A stretch of DNA of 64,000 nt from Fidelibacterota bacterium (GCA_014239435.1 JAAZYX010000008.1:1-64000), one strand, 5' to 3'. Numbered from the stretch's first letter, positions 1 to 10,045 are shown. Numbers and translations are program-made. Notes: generated from the letters alone by a model not told the origin.

Positions 1-10
1 AGGAGGCATT

Positions 11-1201
11 ATGTCCAAGCAGAAATTTGAGAGAACAAAACCGCATGTAAACATAGGTACGATCGGTCATGTTGATCATGGTAAGACGACGTTAACGGCG
101 GCGATTACGATGACTCAGAGCGCCCGGGGTATGGCAGAGGTCATGGCTTTTGACGCAATTGATAATGCCCCTGAAGAGCGTGAGCGCGGTATTACGATTC
201 AGACGGCCCATGTAGAGTATGAGACAGAGAACCGTCATTATGCGCATGTAGACTGTCCGGGACATGCGGATTACATTAAGAATATGATTACGGGTGCAGC
301 TCAGATGGATGGTGCTATTTTAGTCGTAAGTGCTGCAGACGGTCCTATGCCTCAGACCAGAGAGCATGTTCTGTTGGCAAAGCAGGTCAATGTGCCTTCT
401 ATGGTTGTTTTTATGAATAAGACAGACCAAGTGGATGATCCTGAGCTGATTGAGTTGGTAGAGATGGAGTTAAGGGATCTTCTGAATGAGTACGAGTTCC
501 CGGGTGATGATATTCCTATTATTAAGGGAAGTGCCTTAGCCGCAATGAATGCTCCGAGCGATGAAGCAGCTACCCAATGTATTATAGAGTTAATGGAAGC
601 ATGTGACAGTTTTATTCCAGAGCCAAAGCGCGATGTAGATAAGCCATTTTTAATGCCGGTTGAGGATGTGTTTTCGATTACCGGTCGTGGAACCGTTGGT
701 ACCGGCCGTATAGAGCGCGGTGTTGTGAAGGTGAACGATGAGATAGAGATGGTTGGAATGGGAGAGCAGCGCAAGACAATAGTAACGGGAGTAGAGATGT
801 TCCGGAAGCTTCTGGACAGAGGTGAGGCAGGTGATAATGCAGGACTGCTGCTTCGCGGTGTGGATAAAGAAGACTTAAAGCGCGGGATGGTGTTGTCGGC
901 TCCGGGTTCTATCACACCTCATACAAAGTTTAAAGCAAATGTATATGTACTGAAGAAAGATGAAGGGGGCCGTCATACTCCGTTTTTCACAGGCTACCGT
1001 CCTCAGTTTTATTTTAGGACGACAGATGTGACGGGAATTGTTGAGCTTCCTGAAGGTACGGAGATGGTGATGCCGGGAGACAATGTAGAAGTAACGGGTG
1101 AGTTGATAACCCCGATTGCAATGGATAAGGAACTTCGGTTTGCGATTCGTGAAGGCGGCCACACTGTGGGTGCCGGTGTCGTTACTGAAATTTTGGAGTA
1201 A
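11..1201 (+). CDS. tuf: Elongation factor Tu
   Basis: GTPase that delivers aminoacyl-tRNA to the ribosomal A site in the cytoplasm. The 396-aa length is normal. The P-loop GHVDHGKT is at residues 19-26, DCPGH at 81-85 and the guanine-specificity motif reads NKTD (136-139) where most EF-Tu have NKCD; domains 2 and 3 follow, ending in the usual GAGVV tail. A perfect AGGAGG at bases 1-6 sets the ATG start. It lies 8 nt before rpsJ, so it heads the S10 block as in many bacteria. Odd: Glu is mostly GAG (27 GAG to 10 GAA by my count), whereas the following genes strongly prefer GAA. Identity is certain. Confidence 0.98.
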   Translation: MSKQKFERTKPHVNIGTIGHVDHGKTTLTAAITMTQSARGMAEVMAFDAIDNAPEERERGITIQTAHVEYETENRHYAHVDCPGHADYIKNMITGAAQMDGAILVVSAADGPMPQTREHVLLAKQVNVPSMVVFMNKTDQVDDPELIELVEMELRDLLNEYEFPGDDIPIIKGSALAAMNAPSDEAATQCIIELMEACDSFIPEPKRDVDKPFLMPVEDVFSITGRGTVGTGRIERGVVKVNDEIEMVGMGEQRKTIVTGVEMFRKLLDRGEAGDNAGLLLRGVDKEDLKRGMVLSAPGSITPHTKFKANVYVLKKDEGGRHTPFFTGYRPQFYFRTTDVTGIVELPEGTEMVMPGDNVEVTGELITPIAMDKELRFAIREGGHTVGAGVVTEILE

Positions 1202-1209
1202 GCTTTAGC

Positions 1210-1518
1210 ATGGCAAAACAAACCATACGTATCAGCCTCCGGGCTTACGATCATACATTGATCGATAAATCTACTGAAAAAATTGTCAGAACGGCGAAAT
1301 CAACCGGTGCTATAATTTCCGGTCCGATTCCTCTGCCAACCAAACGTACAATTTATACAGTTTTGCGTTCTCCATTTGTTGATAAGAAATCCAGAGAACA
1401 ATTTCAAACGAAGGTGCATAAGCGCCTCATTGATATATTGAATTCCACTCCAAAAACTGTGGAATCTCTTATGAAATTAGATCTTCCAGCAGGAGTGGAC
1501 ATCGAAATTAAAGTGTAA
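1210..1518 (+). CDS. rpsJ: 30S ribosomal protein S10
   Basis: Small-subunit head protein, which also acts in antitermination as NusE. The 102-aa length is typical, with the family core [14 protein letters not shown] at the N-terminus and the loop region [20 protein letters not shown] in the middle. The ribosome binding site GGAG lies inside the last codons of tuf, suggesting coupled translation. It is the first gene of the S10 cluster, and all four of its Glu codons are GAA, unlike tuf just upstream. Confidence 0.98.
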   Translation: MAKQTIRISLRAYDHTLIDKSTEKIVRTAKSTGAIISGPIPLPTKRTIYTVLRSPFVDKKSREQFQTKVHKRLIDILNSTPKTVESLMKLDLPAGVDIEIKV

Positions 1519-1520
1519 TT

Positions 1521-2138
1521 ATGCGTGGACTAATTGGAAAAAAAATAGGTATGACACAGGTTTTCACCTCTTATGGTGATTCGATACCAGTGACAGTACT
1601 CGAAGTAGGGCCGTGCATAATTACTCAGGTAAAAACGATAGCTTCAGATGGGTATGAAGCGGTGCAGCTAGGTTTCGGAGAAAAGAAAGAAAAACATTCA
1701 AATAAGCCCATGAATGGTCATTATGAAAAAGCTGGAACAACTGCGAAAAAATTACTTGTTGAATTTGAGCCTATTACGGGAGTGGATTACAAAGCGGGGC
1801 AAACCTTTAAAGCAGATTTATTCAGAGAAGGTGATTTGGTAACCGTATCCGGAATTTCTAAGGGTAAAGGATTTGCCGGTGTTATGAAGCGCCATGGATT
1901 CAAGGGTGGGCCAAAGACTCATGGACAAAGAGAGCATCCAAGATCTGCGGGTTCTATTGGCCAGGCATCCTATCCATCCCGTGTATTTAAAGGAATGAAA
2001 ATGGCCGGACAAATGGGAAACAAAAAAAGTACAACTCAAAATCTTGAAGTGGTTCAAGTAGATGCTGACAAAAATCAAATTTCTGTTAAAGGTGCGGTTC
2101 CTGGTGGAAAAAACGGATTTATTACTATTTCTAAATAA
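1521..2138 (+). CDS. rplC: 50S ribosomal protein L3
   Basis: Early-assembly large-subunit protein near the peptidyl-transferase centre. The 205-aa protein begins MRGLIGKKIGMTQVF, the standard L3 start, and carries the long loop around residues 120-160 (KGKGFAGVMKRHGFKGG, HRSAGSIGQ-like segment) that reaches into the ribosome core. It starts 2 nt after rpsJ and ends 2 nt before rplD, consistent with a single transcript. Confidence 0.98.
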   Translation: MRGLIGKKIGMTQVFTSYGDSIPVTVLEVGPCIITQVKTIASDGYEAVQLGFGEKKEKHSNKPMNGHYEKAGTTAKKLLVEFEPITGVDYKAGQTFKADLFREGDLVTVSGISKGKGFAGVMKRHGFKGGPKTHGQREHPRSAGSIGQASYPSRVFKGMKMAGQMGNKKSTTQNLEVVQVDADKNQISVKGAVPGGKNGFITISK

Positions 2139-2140
2139 CA

Positions 2141-2779
2141 ATGAAACTTACTATTCTAAAACCTGACGGCAATAAATCTTCATCTTCCATTACGGTTGAT
2201 AAAGATGTATTTGGTATTGAGCCTAATGAGACCGCTGTCCACCAAGCTGTGGTAGCTGAACTCACAAATTTTAGGCAAGGCACGAGTAGCTCAAAAAACC
2301 GTGCGCGTGTGCGTGGCGGCGGACGTAAACCATTTAAGCAAAAAGGACGTGGCGGGGCACGAGCTGGTACAATTAGATCGCCTCTGTGGGTTGGAGGTGG
2401 TACAGTGTTTGGCCCGGAACCCAGATCTTATTCTCATAAGCTTCCTAAAAAATTGAGACGTTTGGCGCGCAAGTCAGTTTTATCAGATAAGGCAAAAAGC
2501 AAGAGTATTATGGTTGTAGAAGATTTCAAACTAGAATTACCTAAAACAAAGGACATGGTTAAAATATTATCTGATCTGAACATCCTCAACCGAAAAGTGT
2601 TGATTTTACCTGAAGAAGTTTCTGAAAACCTTATTTTGGCAACCAATAATATTCCGGGCGTTTATGTGGTGAAAGCTAATTATGCCAGCACCTATGATTT
2701 AATTGACAGCGAAATTTTACTCTTCACAAAATCCGGACTTAAACTTTTGAACAAATCATTTGGGAAAAAAGAGTCATGA
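2141..2779 (+). CDS. rplD: 50S ribosomal protein L4
   Basis: Large-subunit protein lining the exit tunnel; in enterobacteria L4 also represses its own operon, but nothing here shows that. The 212-aa protein has the extended basic loop (RGGGRKPFKQKGRGGARAG, about residues 58-77) and the GPEPRSYSHKLPKK segment typical of the family. Its stop overlaps the rplW start by ATGA, so the two are probably translationally coupled. Confidence 0.98.
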   Translation: MKLTILKPDGNKSSSSITVDKDVFGIEPNETAVHQAVVAELTNFRQGTSSSKNRARVRGGGRKPFKQKGRGGARAGTIRSPLWVGGGTVFGPEPRSYSHKLPKKLRRLARKSVLSDKAKSKSIMVVEDFKLELPKTKDMVKILSDLNILNRKVLILPEEVSENLILATNNIPGVYVVKANYASTYDLIDSEILLFTKSGLKLLNKSFGKKES

Positions 2780-3099
2780 AGCTCTCTCATGAAATATTGA
2801 TTCGTCCTCTGTTTACGGAAAAAATGAGCCGCTTGGAAGAAATGGAACGCAAGTATGCTTTTCAGGTTGATCCGGATGCCAACAAAATGGATGTAAAGCG
2901 GGCAGTCGAAGAACAGTTTGATGTTAAGGTGACGAAAGTTTCCACCTTGAATCGTAAGGGCAAGGAAAAGCAAATGTCCGTTCGAAGCGGCGGAAGGGTC
3001 ATCCGTACCCGCGGCCGTCGTTCCAATTGGAAACGTGCGGTTGTGACCCTTTCTGAAGGATTTACCATCGATCTTGTAAGAGGCGAGGCGGCTGAATAA
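2776..3099 (+). CDS. rplW: 50S ribosomal protein L23
   Basis: Large-subunit protein at the exit of the peptide tunnel, where trigger factor and SRP dock. At 107 aa it is slightly longer than the usual 95-100. It starts [15 protein letters not shown] and contains the basic loop [19 protein letters not shown]. It overlaps rplD (ATGA) and rplB (TAATG) at its two ends, the tightest packing possible in the S10 block. Confidence 0.97.
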   Translation: MKLSHEILIRPLFTEKMSRLEEMERKYAFQVDPDANKMDVKRAVEEQFDVKVTKVSTLNRKGKEKQMSVRSGGRVIRTRGRRSNWKRAVVTLSEGFTIDLVRGEAAE

Positions 3100-3923
3100 T
3101 GGGCATTCGCATACTCAAACCAAATACGCCCGGGACCAGATTTGCTACCCGTTCGGATTTTTCGGAAATAACCGAATCAAATCCTGAGAAAAAACTTACG
3201 AAGGCACTTAGAAAGACAGGCGGACGTAATAATCACGGAAGAATTACCGCTCGCCATCGCGGCGGCGGCCACAGAAGGCGGTATCGTCTTATCGATTTCA
3301 AGCGGAACAAAGATGGTATTCCCGCAAAAGTTGCAACCATTGAATACGATCCAAATCGTTCTGCGAATATTGCACTGCTTCATTATGCTGACGGTGAAAA
3401 ACGATACATCCTTTCACCTTTTGGATTGCGCGTGGGTGACACCCTTCTTTCAGGGGAAGAAGCACCGTTGAGAATTGGGAATTGCCTATTAATGAAAGAC
3501 GTGCCAACAGGTTTATTTGTGCATAATGTAGAGTTAGAACCGGGGCGCGGCGGGCAGTTAGTTCGCAGTGCTGGTGCGGCTGCACAGGTGATGGCGCATG
3601 ATGGTGGATTTACAACCTTAAAACTTCCGTCAGGCGAAGTGAGATTGGTGCGAAACAGTTGCAAGGCAACTGTGGGTGAAGTTGGTAATAAATCTCACGA
3701 GCAGATTGTGTCGGGAAAAGCTGGTCGATCAAGATGGCTTGGGCGCCGACCTAAAGTCCGCGGAGTCGCAATGAATCCGGTAGACCATCCCATGGGCGGT
3801 GGTGAAGGAAAATCCTCTGGAGGGCGTCATCCAACAACACCATGGGGAAAGCCTACTAAAGGCTATAAAACGCGAAATAAGAAAAAGAAATCCAACGTGT
3901 ATATTGTGAATCGGAGGAAATAA
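3099..3923 (+). CDS. rplB: 50S ribosomal protein L2
   Basis: Core large-subunit protein needed for subunit joining and peptidyl transfer. The 274-aa length is normal. N-terminal [18 protein letters not shown] and C-terminal [18 protein letters not shown] are diagnostic, with the conserved His in the second motif ([10 protein letters not shown]). The start codon shares a base with the rplW stop. The C-terminus is a lysine-rich tail as usual. Confidence 0.98.
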   Translation: MGIRILKPNTPGTRFATRSDFSEITESNPEKKLTKALRKTGGRNNHGRITARHRGGGHRRRYRLIDFKRNKDGIPAKVATIEYDPNRSANIALLHYADGEKRYILSPFGLRVGDTLLSGEEAPLRIGNCLLMKDVPTGLFVHNVELEPGRGGQLVRSAGAAAQVMAHDGGFTTLKLPSGEVRLVRNSCKATVGEVGNKSHEQIVSGKAGRSRWLGRRPKVRGVAMNPVDHPMGGGEGKSSGGRHPTTPWGKPTKGYKTRNKKKKSNVYIVNRRK

Positions 3924-3924
3924 A

Positions 3925-4194
3925 GTGCCACGATCTCTGAAAAAAGGTCCATTCGTGGACGAAAAACTTTTGAAAAAAATTAATGCTATTAATGATGGCG
4001 GAAAAAAACAGGTTATAAAAACCTGGTCGCGGCGATCGATGATTACGCCCGAGTTTGTCGGCCATACACTCGCCGTACATAACGGAAACAAGTTTATCCC
4101 TGTTTTCATATATGAAAATATGGTTGGACACAAATTAGGCGAATTTGCGCCGACACGGATTTTTAGGATGCATTCCGGAGATAGGAAATCCTAA
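3925..4194 (+). CDS. rpsS: 30S ribosomal protein S19
   Basis: Small-subunit head protein that binds 16S rRNA with S13. The 89-aa protein begins [15 protein letters not shown] and ends with [18 protein letters not shown], close to the family pattern GEFAPTRTFRGH. The start is GTG, supported by GGAGG at 3913-3917 inside the end of rplB. It overlaps rplV by one base (TAATG). Confidence 0.97.
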   Translation: MPRSLKKGPFVDEKLLKKINAINDGGKKQVIKTWSRRSMITPEFVGHTLAVHNGNKFIPVFIYENMVGHKLGEFAPTRIFRMHSGDRKS

Positions 4195-4547
4195 TGGAAG
4201 CACGCGCCATAAGCAGATATATTCACCAATCACCACGCAAAATTCGGATTGTGCTAAACGAAGTCCGTGGGCAGCGCGTGGGTGATGCATTGGATTTCCT
4301 GCATTTTTCACCTGTTAAAGCCGCGCAGATAATCGAAAAAACAGTTCGTTCCGCCGCAGCAAATCTTATCCAGAATGCCGATGAGGCTAGTATTGATCCT
4401 GATGACTTAAAAGTGTCAGAAGCTTATGTGGATGGTGGTTCTTATATGAAACGGTTTCGTCCCGCATCACGTGGAAGGGCCATGAGAATTACACGACCAA
4501 CAAGCCATTTAACCATCGTAGTTAGCGACGAGAAAGAAGAAAAATAA
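4194..4547 (+). CDS. rplV: 50S ribosomal protein L22
   Basis: Large-subunit protein whose beta-hairpin lines the exit tunnel. The 117-aa protein has ISPRKIR-like QSPRKIRIVLNEVRG near the start and the hairpin tip region KRFRPASRGRAMRITRPTSH near residue 85-105, the classic macrolide-site loop. It overlaps rpsS by one base and sits 3 nt before rpsC. Confidence 0.97.
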   Translation: MEARAISRYIHQSPRKIRIVLNEVRGQRVGDALDFLHFSPVKAAQIIEKTVRSAAANLIQNADEASIDPDDLKVSEAYVDGGSYMKRFRPASRGRAMRITRPTSHLTIVVSDEKEEK

Positions 4548-4550
4548 CAT

Positions 4551-5168
4551 ATGGGTCAAAAGACACATCCAATTGGTTTCAGACTTGCAGTAAATAAAAA
4601 CTGGCGGTCCAATTGGTTTGCCAAAAAATCGATGGCGCCGGATTTGGAAGAGGATGTCAATATCCGGAAATATTTGGATTACAGATTGCCGAACGCTGGC
4701 ATTTCCCGTGTCGAAATCAGCCGGTCATCTAAGGTGGTTACGGTTACTATTTATACAGCGCGACCGGGAATTGTAATCGGTAAAGGTGGAGAAGAAGTCA
4801 AGCGCTTGAAAGAGGAAGTAAAACAGATATCCAAAAAGCACGACGTTCAAATCAATATTTCTGAAGTAAAACGTCCTGAGCTTGATGCAGCGTTAGTGGG
4901 TGCAAATATAGCCCATCAGCTCATTAAAAAGATATCCTACCGTCGGGTTGTGAACAAAGCAATTCAATCCACAATTCGAATGGGAGCGGAAGGAATTCGT
5001 GTTAATGTAGCAGGCCGGCTTGGTGGATCTGAAATTGCTCGAAGCGAAAAATTTGCAGACGGCCGTGTTCCCCTTCATACGCTAAGATCAAACATTGATT
5101 ATGCACTTACAGAAGCAAAAACACAATATGGAGTAATAGGGATTAAAGTCTGGATTTGTAATAGGTAA
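4551..5168 (+). CDS. rpsC: 30S ribosomal protein S3
   Basis: Small-subunit protein at the mRNA entry channel. The 205-aa protein begins [12 protein letters not shown] and contains the KH-domain signature [17 protein letters not shown] at about residues 72-88; it ends [12 protein letters not shown], slightly shorter than the 210-230 aa usual in other phyla, so the C-terminal extension is minimal. The order rplV-rpsC-rplP is standard. Confidence 0.98.
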   Translation: MGQKTHPIGFRLAVNKNWRSNWFAKKSMAPDLEEDVNIRKYLDYRLPNAGISRVEISRSSKVVTVTIYTARPGIVIGKGGEEVKRLKEEVKQISKKHDVQINISEVKRPELDAALVGANIAHQLIKKISYRRVVNKAIQSTIRMGAEGIRVNVAGRLGGSEIARSEKFADGRVPLHTLRSNIDYALTEAKTQYGVIGIKVWICNR

Positions 5169-5173
5169 TAACA

Positions 5174-5587
5174 ATGCTGGAACCGAAAAAAACAAAATAT
5201 CGCCGCCACCATCGTGGGAACCGACGGGGAATGGCCATGCGAGGAAACCATGTTGCATTTGGAAGTTACGGTCTGAAAGCACTGGAAGGCGGATGGATAA
5301 CAGCCCGTCAAATCGAGTCTTCTCGTATAACAGTTGCAAGAGCCGTAAGAAAACTTGGAAAAATGTGGATCCGAATTTTCCCGGATAAGCCGATCACAAA
5401 AAAACCGGCTGAAACCCGTATGGGTAAAGGAAAAGGGTCTCCGGAGTATTGGGTTGCCGTAGTAAAGCCCGGCCGCATTTTATTTGAAGTGGAAGGTGTC
5501 TCAAAGGAAATTGCAGAAGAAGCTTTTTATGCCGCATCCAGTAAATTGCCGATCAAAACTAAAGTCGTGGAACGGCGGGCAATATGA
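5174..5587 (+). CDS. rplP: 50S ribosomal protein L16
   Basis: Large-subunit protein near the A-site tRNA. The 137-aa protein shows the family motifs [14 protein letters not shown] near the N-terminus, ARRA/TRHV-type [20 protein letters not shown], and [20 protein letters not shown] in the centre; the latter holds the conserved Arg that is hydroxylated in some bacteria. The stop overlaps the rpmC start (ATGA). Confidence 0.98.
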   Translation: MLEPKKTKYRRHHRGNRRGMAMRGNHVAFGSYGLKALEGGWITARQIESSRITVARAVRKLGKMWIRIFPDKPITKKPAETRMGKGKGSPEYWVAVVKPGRILFEVEGVSKEIAEEAFYAASSKLPIKTKVVERRAI

Positions 5588-5811
5588 AAATCAGCGAATT
5601 GACAGGTATGAATCAGGCAGAATTGGAAAGCCGGCTAATCGATAACAAAGAAGCGCTTAGAAACCTTCGCTTCCAAAAAGCGATGCATCAATTGGAAAAC
5701 CCGCTACAATTGAGACATTTGAGACGGGAAATTGCACAGATTAATACGGTGCTAAGAGAATTAGAACTAAATATCCGTTCAAGCGGAGAGGCTAAAGATT
5801 CAAATGAGTAA
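5584..5811 (+). CDS. rpmC: 50S ribosomal protein L29
   Basis: Small helical protein at the tunnel exit. The 75-aa protein begins [18 protein letters not shown] and contains [29 protein letters not shown], the two-helix pattern of the family. It carries a 10-residue C-terminal extension beyond the usual 65 aa. It overlaps both neighbours, by 4 nt with rplP and 8 nt with rpsQ. Confidence 0.95.
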   Translation: MKISELTGMNQAELESRLIDNKEALRNLRFQKAMHQLENPLQLRHLRREIAQINTVLRELELNIRSSGEAKDSNE

Positions 5812-6073
5812 AGAACGCAAAAGACAAACACTTACCGGTGAAGTCATCAGTGATAAGATGGATAAAACAGTTGTGGTAAAAGTTACCAGACTTGTTCGCC
5901 ATCCGATGTATAAAAAATATGTTAAACGGTTTAATAATCATAAAGCACGCACAGGCGCAGTCACTCCTAAAATGGGAGATATTGTTATAATTTCAGCCAC
6001 GCGACCGTTAAGCAAAACAGTCCGATGGCAGGTAAGTGAAATTGTCAGAGAATCGGTATTGATTGACGGTTAA
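5804..6073 (+). CDS. rpsQ: 30S ribosomal protein S17
   Basis: OB-fold 16S rRNA-binding protein. The 89-aa length is typical. The sequence [31 protein letters not shown] followed by [18 protein letters not shown] is diagnostic. The Shine-Dalgarno-like GCGGAGAG lies in the end of rpmC. This is the last gene of the classical S10 operon; rplN follows after 2 nt, so there is no visible break between the S10 and spc blocks. Confidence 0.97.
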   Translation: MSKERKRQTLTGEVISDKMDKTVVVKVTRLVRHPMYKKYVKRFNNHKARTGAVTPKMGDIVIISATRPLSKTVRWQVSEIVRESVLIDG

Positions 6074-6075
6074 CT

Positions 6076-6444
6076 ATGGTACAGCAAGAAACACGATTAA
6101 AAGTTGCAGATAATTCAGGAGCGAAAGAAGTGCTTTGCTTCAAAGTTCTCGGTGGATCCAAGCGGCGGTATGCATCGTTGGGAGACCAGATAGTGGTAAC
6201 CGTGAAAAAGGCGATTCCTGACGGCATGGTTAAAAAAGGTGATGTAAGCCGTGCGGTGGTTGTTCGCACCCGCAAGGAAGTGCGACGCCCCGATGGCTCT
6301 TACATTCGATTCGATGATAATGCAGCAGTATTGCTGAACAGTGCAGGCGACCCGATGGGAACTCGTATTTTTGGTCCTGTAGCGCGAGAACTTCGCGACG
6401 GCGGTTTTATGCGGATCGTATCCATGGCGCCGGAGGTGATATAG
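6076..6444 (+). CDS. rplN: 50S ribosomal protein L14
   Basis: Large-subunit protein at the intersubunit bridge, first gene of the spc block. The 122-aa length is exact for the family. It starts [19 protein letters not shown] and ends [24 protein letters not shown], both typical. Spacing to both neighbours is 1-2 nt. Confidence 0.98.
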   Translation: MVQQETRLKVADNSGAKEVLCFKVLGGSKRRYASLGDQIVVTVKKAIPDGMVKKGDVSRAVVVRTRKEVRRPDGSYIRFDDNAAVLLNSAGDPMGTRIFGPVARELRDGGFMRIVSMAPEVI

Positions 6445-6445
6445 G

Positions 6446-6754
6446 ATGCATATTAAAACTGGAATGACGGTTAAAGTGATTCGCGGGAATCATAGGGGAC
6501 AGGAAGGCAAAGTGCTTCATGTTTTTCCAAAGCGCAAACGGGCCTTGGTTGAGGGTGTGAATTTTATTAAACGCCACAGCCGTCCAACCCAGCAAAATCC
6601 TAAAGGCGGAATTGTTGAAAAGGAAGCGCCGATTCATGTTTCAAATCTAATGGTTGTGCATGGTGGATCGCCGACACGAATCGGATATAAAAAACTTGAA
6701 GACGGATCTAAAATTAGAATTGCACAAAAAACAGGCGCAGAAATAGAATCTTAA
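6446..6754 (+). CDS. rplX: 50S ribosomal protein L24
   Basis: Assembly-initiator protein of the large subunit with a KOW domain. The 102-aa protein starts [19 protein letters not shown], the KOW motif, and has [18 protein letters not shown] in the centre. The start is set by GGAGG at 6432-6436, nine bases upstream and inside rplN. Confidence 0.97.
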   Translation: MHIKTGMTVKVIRGNHRGQEGKVLHVFPKRKRALVEGVNFIKRHSRPTQQNPKGGIVEKEAPIHVSNLMVVHGGSPTRIGYKKLEDGSKIRIAQKTGAEIES

Positions 6755-6755
6755 A

Positions 6756-7394
6756 ATGGCTGAGAAAAAACAGACAAAAGCTAAGACCGCAAAAAAGGCG
6801 AATGGATATATGCCTGTTTTTAAATCGCGGTATTTTCAAGAGGTGGTGCCAAGCATGACTTCCCGATTTAATTATACCAACATCATGGAAGTGCCGAAAA
6901 TTGCCAAAATTTCGATCAATATGGGAATTGGTGACGCTAAGACCAATTCGAAGGCATTGGAAAGTGCTGAAGGTGAATTGGCGTTGATTTCAGGTCAAAA
7001 GGCTGTAATAACAAAATCCAAAAAAGACATTTCAAATTTTAAAATTCGCCGTGGTTTTCCGGTAGGATGCAGGGTAACACTTCGCGGTACAAGAATGTTT
7101 GAATTTTTCGAAAGATTGGTATCCATCGCGCTTCCCAGAACACGTGACTTTCGCGGATTGTCATTCAAATCGTTTGACGGTCAGGGGAATTATTCTTTCG
7201 GCATCAAAGAGCAAATTATTTTTACAGAAATTGATTATGACAAAATTGACAGCATCCGCGGAATGGACATTTCTATTACCACAACCGCCGACTCAGATGA
7301 TGAAGCCTATTGGCTGTTAAAAGATTTTGGTTTTCCCTTAAGAGAAAAACCAGTTAAACAAAGTCCGGAAGAATCCATTGAGGGAGAAGCCTAA
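6756..7394 (+). CDS. rplE: 50S ribosomal protein L5, extended
   Basis: Binds 5S rRNA in the central protuberance. The usual 179-aa L5 begins at about residue 24 here ([17 protein letters not shown]). It is preceded by a Lys/Ala-rich extension ([13 protein letters not shown]) and followed by an acidic tail ([12 protein letters not shown]), giving 212 aa. Core motifs [26 protein letters not shown] and [18 protein letters not shown] are intact. The stop shares a base with the rpsZ start. The extension could also be a start misread, but no later ATG has a better ribosome binding site. Confidence 0.96.
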   Translation: MAEKKQTKAKTAKKANGYMPVFKSRYFQEVVPSMTSRFNYTNIMEVPKIAKISINMGIGDAKTNSKALESAEGELALISGQKAVITKSKKDISNFKIRRGFPVGCRVTLRGTRMFEFFERLVSIALPRTRDFRGLSFKSFDGQGNYSFGIKEQIIFTEIDYDKIDSIRGMDISITTTADSDDEAYWLLKDFGFPLREKPVKQSPEESIEGEA

Positions 7395-7579
7395 TGGCAA
7401 AGAAATCACTCATTAATAAAGCAAAATTGAAACCGAAATTTTCCACTCGTGCATACAACCGATGTTTTAATTGCGGAAGGCCAGACGGCTACCTTCGCAA
7501 ATTTGGTTTATGCAGAATTTGCTTTCGCGAAATGGCGTTAAAAGGTGAAATCCCGGGCGTAACTAAGGCGAGTTGGTAA
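7394..7579 (+). CDS. rpsZ: 30S ribosomal protein S14 type Z
   Basis: Zinc-binding short form of S14 (61 aa). Four cysteines at C24, C27, C40 and C43 (CFNC and CRIC) form the zinc ribbon, and the C-terminus ends GVTKASW as in other type Z proteins. Its presence shows the organism uses the zinc-containing S14 at this locus; a zinc-free paralogue, if any, is elsewhere. It overlaps rplE by one base. Confidence 0.97.
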   Translation: MAKKSLINKAKLKPKFSTRAYNRCFNCGRPDGYLRKFGLCRICFREMALKGEIPGVTKASW

Positions 7580-7591
7580 GGAGATAATTTT

Positions 7592-7990
7592 ATGTCAATG
7601 AGCGATCCAATTGCCGATATGCTGACCCGAATCCGGAATGGACTTGCCGTGGGAAAACGGTGGGTTGATATTCCTTCTTCTGCTTCCAAAAAGCGGATTG
7701 CCTATGTGCTTCGCGAAGAACGGTATATTAAAGATTTTATGTTTGTGGAAGACGGTCATAAAGAAACCGTAAGGGTTTTTCTAAAATATGACCATAAAGG
7801 TGGTCCTGTAATTGAAGGAATTGAGCGCGTCAGCAAACCCGGACTCAGGGTGTATGTTTCTTCCAGAGAAATCCCGCGGGTAAGAGACGGATTGGGCATT
7901 TCAATTTTGTCCACTTCTCAAGGTGTTGTATCAAATAAAATCGCCAAGCAGATGAATGTAGGCGGTGAAATTATATGCAATGTGTGGTAA
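7592..7990 (+). CDS. rpsH: 30S ribosomal protein S8
   Basis: 16S rRNA central-domain binder; in E. coli S8 represses the spc operon. The 132-aa protein begins SMSDPIADMLTRIRNG and ends LGISILSTSQGVVSNKIAKQMNVGGEIICNVW, both diagnostic. An AAGGAG overlapping the rpsZ stop precedes the ATG, so this gene has its own clear ribosome binding site after a 12-nt gap. Confidence 0.98.
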   Translation: MSMSDPIADMLTRIRNGLAVGKRWVDIPSSASKKRIAYVLREERYIKDFMFVEDGHKETVRVFLKYDHKGGPVIEGIERVSKPGLRVYVSSREIPRVRDGLGISILSTSQGVVSNKIAKQMNVGGEIICNVW

Positions 7991-7993
7991 ATC

Positions 7994-8536
7994 ATGAGCA
8001 GAATAGGTAAACAGCCAATTGCAATACCAGATGGTGTAAAAGTCACCCTTCAGGATGGAAGCGTTGATTTCAATGGTCCTAATGGGAACTTAAATGTGAA
8101 ATATCATTCTGATATGATTGTAAAACATGAAGATAATTTCATTGTGGTTACACGACCATCCGATGGTTTGCAGCACAGAGCATTGCACGGCACAACTCGT
8201 CAGATTATTGCAAATGGTGTTACCGGTGTTTCAAAAGGATTTTCGATTGAATTGGAAATTATTGGTGTGGGATATCAGGCAAACATGCAGGGCAAAAGAC
8301 TTGTCCTACAGCTTGGATATTCCCATGATATAATTTTTGATCCCCCGGAAGGCATCAAAATTGAAGCAAATCGTACAGAGGTCAAAGTTTTCGGTGCGAT
8401 GAAGGAACTTGTTGGAGAAGTTGCAGCAAAAATCAGATCGTTCAGAAAACCTGAACCGTATAAAGGTAAGGGAGTTCGTTACAAAGGTGAATATGTTCGA
8501 AGCAAACAGGGCAAAACAGTTGGAGGAACCGACTGA
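7994..8536 (+). CDS. rplF: 50S ribosomal protein L6
   Basis: Large-subunit protein near the sarcin-ricin loop. The 180-aa length is standard. It starts [16 protein letters not shown] and ends with the L6 signature [23 protein letters not shown]. Its stop shares one base with the rplR start (TGATG). Confidence 0.98.
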   Translation: MSRIGKQPIAIPDGVKVTLQDGSVDFNGPNGNLNVKYHSDMIVKHEDNFIVVTRPSDGLQHRALHGTTRQIIANGVTGVSKGFSIELEIIGVGYQANMQGKRLVLQLGYSHDIIFDPPEGIKIEANRTEVKVFGAMKELVGEVAAKIRSFRKPEPYKGKGVRYKGEYVRSKQGKTVGGTD

Positions 8537-8898
8537 TGAGCCGCGATTCACGATTAAAACTTAAAAGCATTCGCAGGCGGAACCGAAGTAAGCCGATTAA
8601 TTCACTTCGCCCTCGTCTTGTGGTGCACAGAAGCCTGAATAATATTTCGGCCCAAATCATTGATGACAATAAAGGCGCTACTCTTGTAGCTGCTTCATCT
8701 CAAGATAAAGATTTACAGAAAGAAATGGCCAAAGCGGGTTCCAAATTGGATAAAAGTAAACTTGTTGGTACTGCATTGGCAAAAAAAGCATCTAAAGCCA
8801 AAATTGATAAAGTGGTTTTTGATCGAAACGGATATCCTTACCACGGCCGTGTGAAAGCTCTTGCTGATGCGGTGCGTGAAGAAGGATTGGATTTTTAA
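8536..8898 (+). CDS. rplR: 50S ribosomal protein L18
   Basis: 5S rRNA-binding protein. The 120-aa protein has basic N-terminal [29 protein letters not shown] and ends [26 protein letters not shown], all typical. Start overlaps the rplF stop. The longer in-frame reading of the next gene that begins inside rplR is not used. Confidence 0.97.
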   Translation: MSRDSRLKLKSIRRRNRSKPINSLRPRLVVHRSLNNISAQIIDDNKGATLVAASSQDKDLQKEMAKAGSKLDKSKLVGTALAKKASKAKIDKVVFDRNGYPYHGRVKALADAVREEGLDF

Positions 8899-8911
8899 GG
8901 AGAACTACTCG

Positions 8912-9418
8912 GTGGCAATGATTAACCCAGCAGAATTAGAACTAAGAGAAGAAACGGTTGTACGAGTTAACCGCGTTGCAAAAGTGACCGCACACGGAAA
9001 GCGTTTTCGATTTGCATCTATAGTTGTGGTTGGAGATGGGAAGGGACATGTCGGTATTGGTCAGGGAAAGGCCAATGAAGTTATGTCTTCTATCAGCAAG
9101 GCGAAGGAAAACGCTAAGCAAAATTTGGTGCGGATTCCGGTTATTAATGGAACAATTCCGCATAAAATAACCGCGAAATACTGCGCAAGTAAAGTGATGC
9201 TGAAACCGGCAGCGCCGGGAACCGGAATTATAGCCGGGGCGGCGGTGCGTTCCGTAATGGAACAAGTCGGTATCCACAATATTTTGACAAAACGGTACGG
9301 ATCCAGCAATTCTCTGAATGTTGTAAAGGCAACCTTAACTGCGCTTCTATCTCTTCGCGATGCTGTCACGGTGGCGAATAAGCGCGGCATGAAAATCAAA
9401 GAAGTATTCGGTTCATAA
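8912..9418 (+). CDS. rpsE: 30S ribosomal protein S5
   Basis: Small-subunit protein involved in decoding accuracy and mRNA unwinding. I place the start at GTG 8912 because AAGGAG at 8897-8902 lies nine bases upstream; ATG 8918 is the alternative, and an ATG at 8861 inside rplR is unlikely. The 168-aa product has [30 protein letters not shown] and [18 protein letters not shown], the double-stranded RNA-binding and S5 C-terminal motifs. Confidence 0.96.
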   Translation: MAMINPAELELREETVVRVNRVAKVTAHGKRFRFASIVVVGDGKGHVGIGQGKANEVMSSISKAKENAKQNLVRIPVINGTIPHKITAKYCASKVMLKPAAPGTGIIAGAAVRSVMEQVGIHNILTKRYGSSNSLNVVKATLTALLSLRDAVTVANKRGMKIKEVFGS

Positions 9419-9419
9419 G

Positions 9420-9608
9420 ATGGCAAAAACTACTCAAATCAAAATTACGCAGGTTCGGAGCCGCATTGGCTTTAAGCCGAAAGCAAAGCAAACCTTGGAT
9501 GCCCTTGGGCTGCGCAAATTAAATCAGACTGTCCTACAGCAAGACACGCCGGCTATTCGCGGAATGATAAACAAGATTTCTTATTTACTAAAGGTAGAAG
9601 ACGCATGA
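9420..9608 (+). CDS. rpmD: 50S ribosomal protein L30
   Basis: Small 5S-proximal protein, absent from some phyla but present here. The 62-aa product has [21 protein letters not shown]-type family sequence ([18 protein letters not shown]) and ends with the usual [15 protein letters not shown]. It overlaps rplO by ATGA. Confidence 0.96.
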   Translation: MAKTTQIKITQVRSRIGFKPKAKQTLDALGLRKLNQTVLQQDTPAIRGMINKISYLLKVEDA

Positions 9609-10045
9609 AACTTGGTGAATTAAAACCATCCGCCGGTGCAACGCATTCCAAAAAACGAAAAGGCCGCGGCCCTGGAAGTGGACTGGGAAAAACCGCTGGA
9701 CGCGGACATAATGGGTACCATTCACGAAGTGGGAGCAAACGGCGCCCATGGTTTGAAGGCGGACAAATGCCGCTTCAGCGTCAATTGCCTATGCGGGGAT
9801 TTTCTAATTATAAATTCCGCAACGAATTCCAGATTGTAAATGTGAGTGATTTGGAAAGATGCGGAGTAAAAGAAATTGATCCGTTTACATTGAAAGAAAA
9901 CGGATTAATTCGATCCGCCCTGAAGCCGGTAAAAGTGTTGGCGAACGGAGATATTTCAAAAGCATTAAAAGTAACCGCGACAGCCTTCAGTGAGGCGGCA
10001 TCTAAAAAAATTAAGGACGCAGGCGGGGAGGCCATTGTACTGTGA
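9605..10045 (+). CDS. rplO: 50S ribosomal protein L15
   Basis: Late-assembly large-subunit protein. The 146-aa product has the Gly/Arg-rich N-terminal extension ([20 protein letters not shown]) and the [15 protein letters not shown] motif, then the globular L18e-like domain. The stop overlaps the GTG start of secY (GTGA), so the last ribosomal gene of the spc block is coupled to the translocon gene. Confidence 0.97.
   Translation: MKLGELKPSAGATHSKKRKGRGPGSGLGKTAGRGHNGYHSRSGSKRRPWFEGGQMPLQRQLPMRGFSNYKFRNEFQIVNVSDLERCGVKEIDPFTLKENGLIRSALKPVKVLANGDISKALKVTATAFSEAASKKIKDAGGEAIVL

Noticed and set aside
352-1162. Antisense ORFs of 187 and 95 aa inside tuf
   Set aside because: They mirror the strong codon bias of tuf, have no ribosome binding site and no recognisable product.
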